Source of the DNA: CAYPIE01 sp964410665
GTDB taxonomy: Bacteria; Planctomycetota; Planctomycetia; Gemmatales; Gemmataceae
Direction of reading: 5' to 3'
Length of the DNA stretch: 64,000 bases
NCBI GenBank assembly: GCA_964410665.1
Contig: CAYPIE010000017.1
Location: 1-64,000, forward strand
Below the pieces are notes generated by a model that saw only the letters and a list, made by a program, of their open reading frames with translations, had not been told where the DNA came from and did not search any database. This document shows positions 47,701-55,701 of this stretch, piece after piece; the stretch's first letter is position 1, and each line of letters opens with the position of its first letter. The translations under genes and the position numbers were made by a program.

Positions 47701-50639
47701 TCGGTGCTGATCCGATCGTCCTGAGCAACCGGCGCGAAGTCATCGTTGCGGATAATCCCGGTGGCAGGCGTGCCGAGGTCGATGTCGTTGGACAGCGACT
47801 GCAGGATCAGTTCGAAGGTTTCGTCGCTCTCCAGGGCGGTCTCCGGGGTCACGCTCACGGTCACCGTCTGCGTCTCGCCGACCGTGCCGTTGAAGCTCAG
47901 CGTGCCGGACGCCGCAGCATAGTCGCTCCCGGCAATTGCCGTCCCGTCAGTAGTCGTGAAGTCGACGTTGAATCCGCCCAGGACCGCGCTTCCGCTCACG
48001 ACCTCGAAGGTCAGGTCGGTGGACCCGGTGTCCCCCTCGTCCACCGCGACGTCGGCGACGCTCAGCGTTGTCTGCAAGTCGGTGACCTGTACCGATAGGA
48101 TCTGGGTGTCGAAGCCGCCACGGCCGTCGGAGACGGTGACCTCAACCTCGTAGGCGTTGTCGGCGTCGGTGTCGGCGGGGTTCTCGAAGTCCGGTGGGAC
48201 GGCAAAGGTGAGCACTCCGGTGTCGGGGTCGACGGTAAATGAACCCGCGTCCGCGCCGCCACTGATGGTAAAGGTGAGCGGATCGCCCTCTGGGTCGGTG
48301 GCCGTGACCGTGGTGACCGCGGTGCTGTTCTCCGGGACGCTCACCGTTGCAGTGGGACCGCCGCCGTTGCTGGTGATGTCCGGCCGACCCTGGACGGTGA
48401 CGGTTAGGGTCGCGGTGTCGAGGCTAAACGGCCCCCCGGTCCCGTCGATGTTGAAGACAGTCAGGGTGACGGTGGCGTTGGAGAAAGCGCCGAAGCCGTC
48501 GCTAGTGGTGTAGGTGAAGGAGTCGAGTCCGGAAAAGCCCAGGTTCGGTGTGTATTCGAAGTTGCCACCGCCCAGGTCCACCAGGGTGCCATTAGTGGGC
48601 ATGCTATTCGCGGTGACCGTGAGCGGGTCGCCCTCCAGGTCAACGTCGTTGTTGAGGATGTTGAAGGTGCGCGGCTGGTCCTGAATCACGTTGACGGGGT
48701 CGTCATTGGCCTGGACCGAGGCTGAGCTGAACGGAGCGATGTAGGAGATCCCACCCCCCTGGTCGAAGGCGGAGAAGATCTGGATCTGGGAGAAGGCGGT
48801 GGCGTTGACGCGGTACTCGTCCTGGGGTGGCAGCGAGTAACTGATCACTCGCAGGTCGGGCCGGCCGGGAACGAGCTGCGGGCTGCCAAGCGGTGGTTGT
48901 ACCGCGCTGTCCGCTTCCCGGGTCACCTCCAGGCTCGCGGCCGCGAAGTCGGTGGTGACAAAGTTGACCCGGACCGGGTTGGTGCCGCTAGGGATCGGCG
49001 TGCGGAACCGGTACTGCCCCTGGCCATTGGGGTTGACCGGTCCGACCAGGGCAAAACCGTTTTCGCCACGGTCGTTGTTCGCTCCGCCGGTCTGGAAGAC
49101 GTAGACCGGCTGGTCGGCGGTGATCGAGAAGATGGCAAAGTCACTGCTTCCAGCGGCCCGCAGGTTGAACCGGGCGACCCCGCCGGGTTGCGCGATCGTC
49201 TGCATTTCCGTGCCACCGCCCGGTCGGCTGAGGGTCACCGTGGTGTTTGGCACCGTGGCGATCACCTCGACCACATCGGGGTCGCTGTTGCCGCGGACCA
49301 CGACATAGTCGGTCCCGACCCGCTCGACCGGAACCAACTGATCCCAGCCGTTATCGATCGCTCCGCCGGCGCCTCGGGAACCGAAGGTACCAGTCGAAAC
49401 CACGACCTGACGATTGGATGCGATGCGAGATCCGGTCAGACTGACGACGTCTCCCTGATCGGCGGGGGCCGCCACCATGTATGTCTCCCCGGCGTTGAGG
49501 GTGACGGTGACCGTTGACAGCCCTGTACCGCGCCAGTTCCAGCCCTGGCCCGGAGGCCGCTCAATGGTGACCTGGGTGTTGTCGAGTAAGGCCATTACCG
49601 AGATGATCGAAGCACCGCCACCTTCCAGGTCGTCGGGGAAGAACATGGCGCCGGCATAAAACTCGGTACCGAAGCCCTCGACGCTCTTGGAGGTCAGAAA
49701 CGACTGGCCGTTGCTATCTTCCTGAATGATCTGAACGTTGATAGGCACCGCCCGGGCGCCAGGGGCAGGTGGATCCGAGCGGACGATGATGCCCCGGTCC
49801 TGGATGGTGTTCAAGTCGGTGGTGTGTCCCAGCAGTGGGTTGCCGCTGACGATCGGGTGTAGGTCAAGCTGGTAGGTGTCCCCGTCCGCAACCATAAAGC
49901 TGATTGGGGATATGGAAGTACCGGGAAACTCGATCGTCCCGCTGGCCCCGCCGAGGACCTCGGTGTTGATCCACAGCTGGGTGGCTCGGTTGGCATGCGG
50001 GCCATTGGTACCGTTCGGGTTGGTGATGAACCGGGGCGGGATGTAGTGCAGCGTCCGCGGGTTGGCGAAGCGGACGTCAACCCGAACGGTGGCCTGGTCG
50101 GTGTTGCCGTTGCCATCGTCCACCTCGTAGGTGAAGCTGTCGAAGCCGAGGAAGTCGGTATCCGGCGTGTAGGTGATGGTGTTGTCTGAGTTTACCACTG
50201 CCATCCCGTCGCCCGGCATGGTCAAGATCATCGGCGTAAGCGGGTCATTCTGCGGGTCGACATCGTTACTAAGCACGTCGATGGTCACAGGCGTATTTAG
50301 CAGTGTGCTGATCACATCATCGTTGGCCTGCGTCGGGTCTGGGCTCTCATTGACGGCATAGGTCAACACGTCCATGCCAAAAAAGCCGGCGTTTGGCGTA
50401 TAGCGAATGGTGCCATCGACGTTGACCGAGGCGGTGCCGTTCGCTGGGCCCGAGCCTATCAACACCTGTACATCATCCAGCGAAGCACCAAAGTCATCCG
50501 TGTCATTGGCTAATACTGCGAAGTCGGCTGGAGTGATTTCGCCGGTGCTGCCAAAATCATCCATCAAATTCGCAGGAGTCGTGCGGCATTCGAGAACGTC
50601 GACGAGCAATCGCGTTCGGGGGTTGCGCGGAGCAGGCAT
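44718..50639 (-). CDS. Giant multi-domain surface protein with IgGFc-binding-like, cadherin, Calx-beta and beta-helix parts
   Basis: About 1,973 residues. ATG 50639 is chosen because LECRTTPA follows at 16-23; the frame to 51080 has no plausible RBS or family-like sequence. Domains in order: Ig-like/cadherin-type repeats (VTIDVLSNDVDPQNDPLTP, SFTYEVDDGNG); an IgGFc-binding-protein-like region (RFITNPNGTNGPHANRATQ, VVVSTGTFGSRGAGGAIDNG, VERVGTDYVVV); more Ig-like repeats; a cadherin domain (VSVPENSTAVTTVTATDPEG); a Calx-beta module (VDEGDTGSTDLTFEVVSG); VCBS/PKD-like repeats; an autotransporter-type beta strand (KDGAGTLTLSGASDYLGTT); a beta-helix (VLTDNRVGIEVKGGTALVQG); and a single dockerin-like EF-hand (DFDGDCVIDGFDYREFLKRY). 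Probably a calcium-binding adhesin; no enzyme domain is seen. Confidence 0.85.
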   Translation of the reverse strand: MPAPRNPRTRLLVDVLECRTTPANLMDDFGSTGEITPADFAVLANDTDDFGASLDDVQVLIGSGPANGTASVNVDGTIRYTPNAGFFGMDVLTYAVNESPDPTQANDDVISTLLNTPVTIDVLSNDVDPQNDPLTPMILTMPGDGMAVVNSDNTITYTPDTDFLGFDSFTYEVDDGNGNTDQATVRVDVRFANPRTLHYIPPRFITNPNGTNGPHANRATQLWINTEVLGGASGTIEFPGTSISPISFMVADGDTYQLDLHPIVSGNPLLGHTTDLNTIQDRGIIVRSDPPAPGARAVPINVQIIQEDSNGQSFLTSKSVEGFGTEFYAGAMFFPDDLEGGGASIISVMALLDNTQVTIERPPGQGWNWRGTGLSTVTVTLNAGETYMVAAPADQGDVVSLTGSRIASNRQVVVSTGTFGSRGAGGAIDNGWDQLVPVERVGTDYVVVRGNSDPDVVEVIATVPNTTVTLSRPGGGTEMQTIAQPGGVARFNLRAAGSSDFAIFSITADQPVYVFQTGGANNDRGENGFALVGPVNPNGQGQYRFRTPIPSGTNPVRVNFVTTDFAAASLEVTREADSAVQPPLGSPQLVPGRPDLRVISYSLPPQDEYRVNATAFSQIQIFSAFDQGGGISYIAPFSSASVQANDDPVNVIQDQPRTFNILNNDVDLEGDPLTVTANSMPTNGTLVDLGGGNFEYTPNLGFSGLDSFTYTTSDGFGAFSNATVTLTVFNIDGTGGPFSLDTATLTVTVQGRPDITSNGGGPTATVSVPENSTAVTTVTATDPEGDPLTFTISGGADAGSFTVDPDTGVLTFAVPPDFENPADTDADNAYEVEVTVSDGRGGFDTQILSVQVTDLQTTLSVADVAVDEGDTGSTDLTFEVVSGSAVLGGFNVDFTTTDGTAIAGSDYAAASGTLSFNGTVGETQTVTVSVTPETALESDETFELILQSLSNDIDLGTPATGIIRNDDFAPVAQDDRISTDEDTPGFGNLFDDNGSGADSDDDGDPLTVTAINGGAGNVGIPIPLPGGGQVVFGSDGSVSVDPQGAYENLGPGDAVTETFTYSVSDGQGGSDTATVSIVITGVNDGPTIPTDGDAAANIVDEGVSAGTPVGITATASDPDGTPTFGLLDDAGGRFQIDPATGVVTVANPSLLDGPDSHPITVQVQDGQGGSTTQVFIIDVVNLPPTALLVNGGPVVEGSTTTVTFTGQSDPANADVAAGFTYSYDFDNNGVFELTNVTSSLVTVPASFLSDGPDVRTVRAVITDKDGGSTERTTDIEVQNAPPVVSVPADANLTFGDRFSDTFSFTDPGDDTWTAVVSINDRPGGTFFINGSAVSKGVDIPLTWDAYHAGINTVTVIVTDDDGGTDTETFTITVTRPTTVYVDDDWSGIPTGNDPDGSGPANYFNPFDNGDGSGLEGGDAFPTIQGAIDALATTGGTIVVADGKYPEAITLPDNVTLVVRDDARVLVDQLSGPGGSTVQLGTDGTLVLGGGILQGPVTGDGSLVKDGAGTLTLSGASDYLGTTTLAGGTLALTGTHGGLGGDVLVTGPDTSLTGGGTGSIDFRSVVLQPGATNVLVSGLDITRPGGVGICVEAGASGRLIDNVLTDNRVGIEVKGGTALVQGNDLSNNAETGLLVRQGGIVDAGQVAAIAPLYGDITGLGVSTGGNRFLGYQPFVPTTTNPVNPGESQAIRNLNTGTARFPRQDPELSNSYARFGPQYGRMDVPAQNNDFGTTEVADIERLVFHDLDNNTQGLVLFANPGGNVDLIGGEVPLTADNPLEPCGPDLGVHMLASDVSPTGGQSSVMRYIVLQFDGFTLLDVFNNYGIDLQKLGEPGYTGSVTVQQVGARYDQINEIYEVVLGFTGPGTEFGGLSDGNYQMDVTDLGGEIGANVNGAPGDVLTFWRFFGDAADTRRGDSLSNRVSDSVDLATFRQSYRSRIGMANYRAYFDFDGDCVIDGFDYREFLKRYRSQLPPL

Positions 50640-51108
50640 GAGGGGGAAATCCCTGGAGAACCATGGGGAGTAAACAAGCAATGCGTCCAACCGGGAGCGA
50701 AGGCAACCACAGCGTTCTCTCCTGGACCAGCCCGAGCGTTGAATCAGGTGATCAGGAAGTTGTTTTCTGCAGCCAAGTTTGCCCTGACTGCGTTGCTTCC
50801 GAGACCAGGATGCCAGCGAATTTCCCAGGTTGGACATGGGTAACGTGGAACACAATCCTGCTCCTTTCCACAGAAAATCTTTCAGGCAAGAAGCTTCCGT
50901 TCGCTTGCTTGCGAAGGTTCCAGGCCGTGAATGAATCGCGGATAAAATTCGCGCCTGCTCTTGAGATATACCCTCGACCTCGAGGCCGACAGGACTTCGG
51001 TTCGACGATGAAAGATGATCAGGAGAATAATCCAGTGAGCACTGGAAGGTGCGGAGGAGAAGCCAGGCGCAGGATGACAACTCCCGGCTTCCCTGATCAA
51101 GAAGGAGC

Positions 51109-51669
51109 TTAGTACGGCAAGTGAATCATTTCATCCACAGGAATGAAATCATTGTTATCTTCGTCGAAGTAGAACAACAAACCATTCTCGACCATGAAAA
51201 AGAGCCCATGCAGATGCAACCGGCCTGCACGCACCAAGCCTGCAGTAATGGGGTGGATCCGCAAGCTCTCCAGTTGCTCAAGGACATTTTGTTTGGCCCG
51301 CCGCGTCTGAGCGGCGCGGGAACGAATTCGCTGGGTCACCTGGGACAGAAACGGGTCGAGCTCCGGATAGCTCGAAGGGAGCTCCGTCGTCTCGAACGCC
51401 GAACAGCTGGAGTGCCCACAGACCACCAGGTCGTGCACCTTCAGGACCTCGACGGCATAACGCAAGGTCGATGCAAACGAGCCGCTGGCTGCTGTAGGGA
51501 TGGTATTGCCCGGAGTGCGTAGCCAAAGAACGTGCCGCCAGAGACGTTTGACCGGCAGATCAAGACTTAGCTCGGTACAACTGAGGATAGCAGCCTGCCG
51601 CACCGAGGTTTCGGGCCGGCCGTTGGGGGTGGGCAGCATGGACAGCAACGGGTACGGATCGCTCAGCAT
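51109..51669 (-). CDS. Beta-carbonic anhydrase-like protein with altered CxDxR motif
   Basis: A 186-residue protein with the beta-carbonic anhydrase fold pattern: Cys31 (zinc ligand), then RTPGN at 51-55, TLRYAVEVLKVHDLVVCGHS, and GHSSCSA with His86 and Cys89 (zinc ligands). The usual CxDxR is CTELS here, so the catalytic Asp is Glu33 and the Arg is Ser35. It probably binds zinc, but hydratase activity is uncertain. ATG 51669 is chosen; the longer frame to 51747 overlaps the upstream isocitrate dehydrogenase stop at 51695. It is the last gene of a three-gene minus-strand set, 25 bases after isocitrate dehydrogenase. Confidence 0.7.
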   Translation of the reverse strand: MLSDPYPLLSMLPTPNGRPETSVRQAAILSCTELSLDLPVKRLWRHVLWLRTPGNTIPTAASGSFASTLRYAVEVLKVHDLVVCGHSSCSAFETTELPSSYPELDPFLSQVTQRIRSRAAQTRRAKQNVLEQLESLRIHPITAGLVRAGRLHLHGLFFMVENGLLFYFDEDNNDFIPVDEMIHLPY

Positions 51670-51694
51670 CGAAAATCTCTCAGCAGGGTTGGGG

Positions 51695-53146
51695 TTAGTC
51701 TTCGCCTTGAGCACGCGTAAAGCCAGGTTCACCATCCAGTTCTTCAAGGACTTCGAGATGCATCCAGCGATGCTGTCCGACGCGCTTTAACAGATCAAGC
51801 AGATGTGCCTGGGTGACCTGTTCGACCCCAGGTCGAACGATGAAACGACAACGGTAGTGATCCACACAGTCAGGGAGCACCCCCGGAGAGGGGTAGACCT
51901 TGGTACCCCGGTTGGAGATCATCTTGAGCTTGACCGGCGCATCTTCGGTAAGCGACTCCAAACTCTGGCCCAATCCATCGGGGGTCAAGGTCGACTCGAT
52001 GAACACATCGGCACCGATCGAACGACGCGATGTAGGCGATGCCTGGCTAGCCGAGTCCGGAATGCTCATTGGACGGTAGGTACGTGTCGGCCACCTGTCC
52101 GAGGTCTTGCCTAGATTGGCGATGATCGCATCTGTGAAGGCAGTGGTCGAAGCAGCGCCCTGGTCTCCGGCAACATCGCGGGTCCGCACACCGGACTCGA
52201 GGGTAACGATCAAGGCCTGTTCAACCTTCTGGGCCACGTCAAAGTCTCCCAAGTAGCGGAGCATCATCACCCCAGAGAGCAACAAGGCGGTAGGGTTGAT
52301 GACATCCTTGCCGGCATACTTGGGGGCAGAGCCGTGCACCGCTTCGAAGATGGCAATCCCCTTGCCTAGGTTCGCTGAGGGAGCAAAGCCGAGCCCACCA
52401 ACCAAGGCAGAAGTGAGATCACTTAAAATATCCCCATTCATATTAGTGGTGACGATCACATCAAACTGTTCCGGACGCTTGACCAACTGGTGTGCACAGT
52501 TGTCGATGATGACATGCTGAGCTTCGATCTCGGCATACTCCGGTGCCACTCGTTCGAAGGTCCGCTTGAGGAAACCTTCGGTCAATTTCATGATGTTCGC
52601 CTTGGTAGCGCAATGCACTCGCGGCCGGCCCTCGGCCCGGGCCAACTCAAAGGCCAGTTTGGCGATTTTTTCACAGCCCTGGCGGGAGATCAGCTTCAAG
52701 CACTGGGCCACATTCGCCGTCTGCATATGCTCGATGCCGGCGTAGAGATCCTCAACGTTCTCCCGGATCACCACCAGGTCGATGCCTCGACCGGTGTAGG
52801 GGGTAGGAACGCCTGGAAGCTCGCGGACAGGTCGGATATTGGCGTAGGTTTCGAACAGTTTCCGCAAGGTGACGTTGGCGCTTTTTTCGCCGAAACCAAC
52901 TGGAGTTTCCAGAGGCCCCTTGAGAACCACTCGGTTGCGGGCAATCGAATCGATGGTTTCGCTGGGCACTCCGGAGGCAACGCCCTTTTTGAAAACCGCT
53001 GCACCTGCTTCTGCCTCTTCCCATTGGAGGTGAGCGCCGGCGGCTTCCAGAATCCGCCGGGTGGCATGGGCACACTCAGGACCGACCCCATCGCCCTGGA
53101 TGAGGGTCACCGTGGCCACGGATTGCTTGGCTGAACGATCGTCCAT
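51695..53146 (-). CDS. icd: Isocitrate dehydrogenase, Thermus/Rickettsia-type with C-terminal extension
   Basis: The 483-residue product is a homolog of the beta-decarboxylating dehydrogenases. It oxidises isocitrate to 2-oxoglutarate and CO2 in the TCA cycle. Motifs: LIQGDGVGPE, FGEKSANVTLRKLFETYANI, ENVEDLYAGIEHM, VTTNMNGDILSDLTSAL and HGSAPKYAGKDVINP. The Lys-Tyr in APKYAG matches NADP-specific enzymes. The ~140-residue C-terminal extension (ADVFIESTLTPDGLGQSLE and after) matches the long Thermus-type enzyme (about 496 residues). ATG 53146 has GGAG ten bases upstream; the open frame to 53512 is non-family sequence. Neighbours: an unknown protein 16 bases upstream, the carbonic anhydrase-like gene downstream. 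Confidence 0.92.
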   Translation of the reverse strand: MDDRSAKQSVATVTLIQGDGVGPECAHATRRILEAAGAHLQWEEAEAGAAVFKKGVASGVPSETIDSIARNRVVLKGPLETPVGFGEKSANVTLRKLFETYANIRPVRELPGVPTPYTGRGIDLVVIRENVEDLYAGIEHMQTANVAQCLKLISRQGCEKIAKLAFELARAEGRPRVHCATKANIMKLTEGFLKRTFERVAPEYAEIEAQHVIIDNCAHQLVKRPEQFDVIVTTNMNGDILSDLTSALVGGLGFAPSANLGKGIAIFEAVHGSAPKYAGKDVINPTALLLSGVMMLRYLGDFDVAQKVEQALIVTLESGVRTRDVAGDQGAASTTAFTDAIIANLGKTSDRWPTRTYRPMSIPDSASQASPTSRRSIGADVFIESTLTPDGLGQSLESLTEDAPVKLKMISNRGTKVYPSPGVLPDCVDHYRCRFIVRPGVEQVTQAHLLDLLKRVGQHRWMHLEVLEELDGEPGFTRAQGED

Positions 53147-53162
53147 GGAATAGTTGCTCCGT

Positions 53163-53687
53163 CTAAAAGGTTGAAGATGGTAATGAGGCCGCACATTGCG
53201 GCTCAGACAGCGGCCAGAACTGGCCATCCTCCGGCGCGTCCCAGGCCGCCCGCCAGCGGCGACCCTGCTCCAACAACCAGTGGGCCTTGCTCGGGTCTTG
53301 CCAGCCAGGCCAAACCAGCACAAAGCTCGAGCCCGGGCGTAACCACTGCATCGCACCGACGACTGCCCGGTACAGGTCGGGCTCGGTAAGCTTCGCGTAG
53401 GAGCCAAATACTTGTGGATTCCCGGCTGGAACCGCTCGCTGGGCCAAGCGCAAGACTGCCCCCAGCCGTTCGCCCCACTGAGGCGATGCATTCCTGGGTG
53501 CGACGGCAACACAGGTCAAATCCTCGGGAAGCTGTTGCGACAATTCCTGAGTCAGCCGAGCAACTTCCTCGGTCGTCCGCGGGTGCCACAGATGCACCTT
53601 GATCGGCTCCCCAATATCGATCCGGATCGGGTTCGAGATGCCCAGCAGTTGGCCGGTTGGATCGAGCTGATTTCTTCGGATCAGCAT
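53163..53687 (-). CDS. Hypothetical protein upstream of isocitrate dehydrogenase
   Basis: The 174-residue product starts at ATG 53687, with GGAAA upstream; the open frame to 53774 runs into a strong terminator hairpin and is rejected. It is soluble with no signal peptide or family motif I recognise. Segments such as IRIDIGEPIKVHLWHP and FVLVWPGWQDPSKAHWLLEQ look like an ordinary alpha/beta protein. Its stop is 16 bases before the isocitrate dehydrogenase start, so the two are probably cotranscribed. The function is unknown. Confidence 0.62.
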   Translation of the reverse strand: MLIRRNQLDPTGQLLGISNPIRIDIGEPIKVHLWHPRTTEEVARLTQELSQQLPEDLTCVAVAPRNASPQWGERLGAVLRLAQRAVPAGNPQVFGSYAKLTEPDLYRAVVGAMQWLRPGSSFVLVWPGWQDPSKAHWLLEQGRRWRAAWDAPEDGQFWPLSEPQCAASLPSSTF

Positions 53688-53710
53688 ATATTTTCCAATA
53701 AATAAGGAAT

Positions 53711-53764
53711 AAAAAAAGCCAGCAGATAACCGATGGACAGAGTGTCCAAGGGTTATCTGCTGGC
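53711..53764 (-). terminator. Strong intrinsic terminator with nested hairpin
   Basis: GCCAGCAGATAACC (53718-53731) pairs perfectly with GGTTATCTGCTGGC (53751-53764). Inside, TGGACA (53734-53739) pairs with TGTCCA (53743-53748). On the minus strand the stem is followed by seven T. It terminates the DUF2294 gene that ends at 53930, about 165 bases upstream, and separates it from the isocitrate dehydrogenase set. Confidence 0.85.
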
Positions 53765-53929
53765 CTTGTATCACGCCGGGCTCAGAGAGTTCCCAGCGAA
53801 CTTATTGGCTTGTGCAATTCAATCCGACCAGGGCTCGTCCGCTTGGACTCTCCCTATTCGCATTGACTCGGAAGTTTTCTACGCGTCATGGTGCCTCACG
53901 TCAAGGCAACTCCGGCGATTTTTTCCCGG

Positions 53930-54307
53930 TCAGCCCAGACGGTACTCCGGACGCCCCTCCAAGGTGAAAACAATGATCCGTTCACCCGTCCGGGTACTGA
54001 TGTCAGTGTGCAGACTAATCAGTCCCACACCCAGAATATCACGGATGGCGATTTCTAGAAGTGGACGTCCTTGCTCGATGAGCTGGTGGCGCAGCTGTTT
54101 GATCAGATCCCGACCACGCTCCGGGTTCTCCGACTCTGCGAGTTTGAGTTCGGCAGGAGTAAGCACGTTGCGTAGTCGGACGAGGACGAGATCGCCGATC
54201 AGATAGGTGCGCGTATCCAACGGACCTCGGCCCATATACTCTTTTTCGAAGCGAATGACGGCCTTACTGATTTCCGCTTCCAGCTCGGCTTTGCTCTTCA
54301 ATTCCAT
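53930..54307 (-). CDS. DUF2294 family protein
   Basis: The 125-residue product matches the DUF2294 pattern: VIRFEKEYMGRGPLDTRTYL, DLVLVRLRNVLTPAELKLAE, GRPLLEIAIRDILGVGLISL, HTDISTRTGERIIVFTLEG. It has no signal peptide or transmembrane helix. The biochemical role of this family is unclear. The gene is a single transcription unit, with its own terminator about 165 bases downstream, ahead of the hypothetical gene-isocitrate dehydrogenase-carbonic anhydrase set on the same strand. AGGAG lies about 14 bases before the ATG. Confidence 0.8.
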   Translation of the reverse strand: MELKSKAELEAEISKAVIRFEKEYMGRGPLDTRTYLIGDLVLVRLRNVLTPAELKLAESENPERGRDLIKQLRHQLIEQGRPLLEIAIRDILGVGLISLHTDISTRTGERIIVFTLEGRPEYRLG

Positions 54308-55006
54308 AGACCTACGAGCACTCCTTGAGGCGTCATACCGCCGTTGCCACCGACAAGTCCTCGCTCAGCCGATCGCTCCTAACCTCAAAGGATGGACGCG
54401 ATGTTTTGCGATAAACGGTCCCGTCAGCGATGATTTCCTCGAGTGGCAATGGCAGAACGCCCCGACCGCCTTCGTTGCTGCCGGGGCGTCAACGGATCTC
54501 AAACCGACCCTGGTCGTTCGCTCAAACAACTGGGAAGCGGTGCATCGGTCGGATCGATTGCATCCGTCAGGGTTGCCTCAGGACCGGACCCGAACCCGAT
54601 TCTCTGAGCGCGACTCTTGCGGAGAAGCTTCGCTCCGCGGGGTGGGCAGGTCAGAATCTATGGGAGGCTGGCTATCGGGCAACGCTACCTTGGTGAAGGG
54701 GTTTGGCAACAATAGCAACAGTCCATCACTCCAATGTCGTCGACTTGTCCAAGCCATTGTCATGATCTCCATCTTCAAGGAATCGAGGTTGAATGGGAAG
54801 GCCATTTCGGCAGGGCAACCGACCACCGGATCGGGCAAGGCCATACCTTGCCGACAGCCGAAGTAGGGGGCGAAGAAGCATCGTCCCCTGGTTGCGGAAC
54901 AAACAGATAAACAGAAAATGAGTCGATAGAAACGGTTCGCTCTGCCAACCTACCGGATCACGCGATACGATCCAGAAAGTCCCAGCAAGAGCGTGGAAAT
55001 CATGAT
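54308..55006. other. Long intergenic stretch with no confident gene
   Basis: About 700 bases between the DUF2294 start and the small secreted protein's stop, both on the minus strand. Short frames exist on both strands but have no RBS plus domain-like content. It should hold the DUF2294 promoter. I see no tRNA, no clear terminator and no repeat. Confidence 0.45.
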
Positions 55007-55336
55007 TCATTCACGCCAGACACAGTGGCAAAGATGACGTGGAGGTTCGGTGACAACGAGACCCGCGGCAGGATTCGGCAAGCAACGACGAGAGGGACAA
55101 GCCCGTACTTGCGACGAATCAGAAGGTGGGAAACAAGGATATGACCACGGGTCACGCCGCGTTAGACTGGTACGTGGGGAGAGTATGGTTTCAGCCTCTT
55201 GTGAACCACAAGAGGCTGGTGATTCAGAGGACTCGGCAACCGAGTTCAGAGGCAACATCCGCTCGCCCGACAATGGGGCCATACTGAGCAGAACACTCAG
55301 CAGCACCAGACCACCTTGGCGCAGAGATGGGAGCAT
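55007..55336 (-). CDS. Small secreted protein
   Basis: The 109-residue frame starts at ATG 55336 with GGAGG eight bases upstream, a strong RBS. The first 25 residues look like a signal peptide: MLPSLRQ, then GGLVLLSVLLSMAPLS. The mature part is Ser/Pro/Arg-rich with several Cys (CGSQEAE, YPCFPPSD, CPSRRCLPN, LCHCVW), possibly disulfide-bonded. No family is recognised. The start and signal favour a real gene, but composition is unremarkable, so confidence is moderate. Confidence 0.5.
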   Translation of the reverse strand: MLPSLRQGGLVLLSVLLSMAPLSGERMLPLNSVAESSESPASCGSQEAETILSPRTSLTRRDPWSYPCFPPSDSSQVRACPSRRCLPNPAAGLVVTEPPRHLCHCVWRE

Positions 55337-55701
55337 GGCAGAGACCTCCGGTAGGCAGCGGCAGGAACATCAGCATGCGCGTGACCGCTACTTACCCCTT
55401 TAATATACGGGCTCCGAAGACGATCTGCGCATCGGAAGTCGACACGCAATTCATCGGTTTTTCCAAGGTGCCCCCCGGACCGCGGAGCAGATAGGAATCC
55501 AGGGGTTTGGCGAAGATGGGTTGGACCCACTTTGCCAAGAGTTTGCCCCAGCGAGGCCCTTAAGGGGTTGCGGACTTCGATGCGGAGCAACTCATTTGCC
55601 CATTCCGGACGAGGCGAAAGCAGCGATGCTTATCCTGAGCAACGAATCGTTCCACAGAAGTACGTCTCAGTTAGACAACCTCATCACGCCACGAGAAGAC
55701 G
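55337..55701. other. Divergent intergenic promoter region
   Basis: About 365 bases between the small secreted protein (minus) and the aldo/keto reductase (plus). No gene is supported. It must hold the reductase promoter. Confidence 0.4.

Noticed and set aside
53147..53512. N-terminal extension of isocitrate dehydrogenase
   Set aside because: The extension overlaps the upstream hypothetical gene's coding sequence, is low-quality Arg/Pro-rich sequence and has no RBS; ATG 53146 fits the family start.
54207..54866. 219-codon plus-strand open frame
   Set aside because: It overlaps the DUF2294 start region, and the sequence has no domain-like features or RBS.
54726..55010. 94-codon minus-strand frame overlapping the small secreted gene by ATGA
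   Set aside because: The ATGA overlap is tempting as translational coupling, but the translation shows no family features and the downstream frame is equally open on the other strand.
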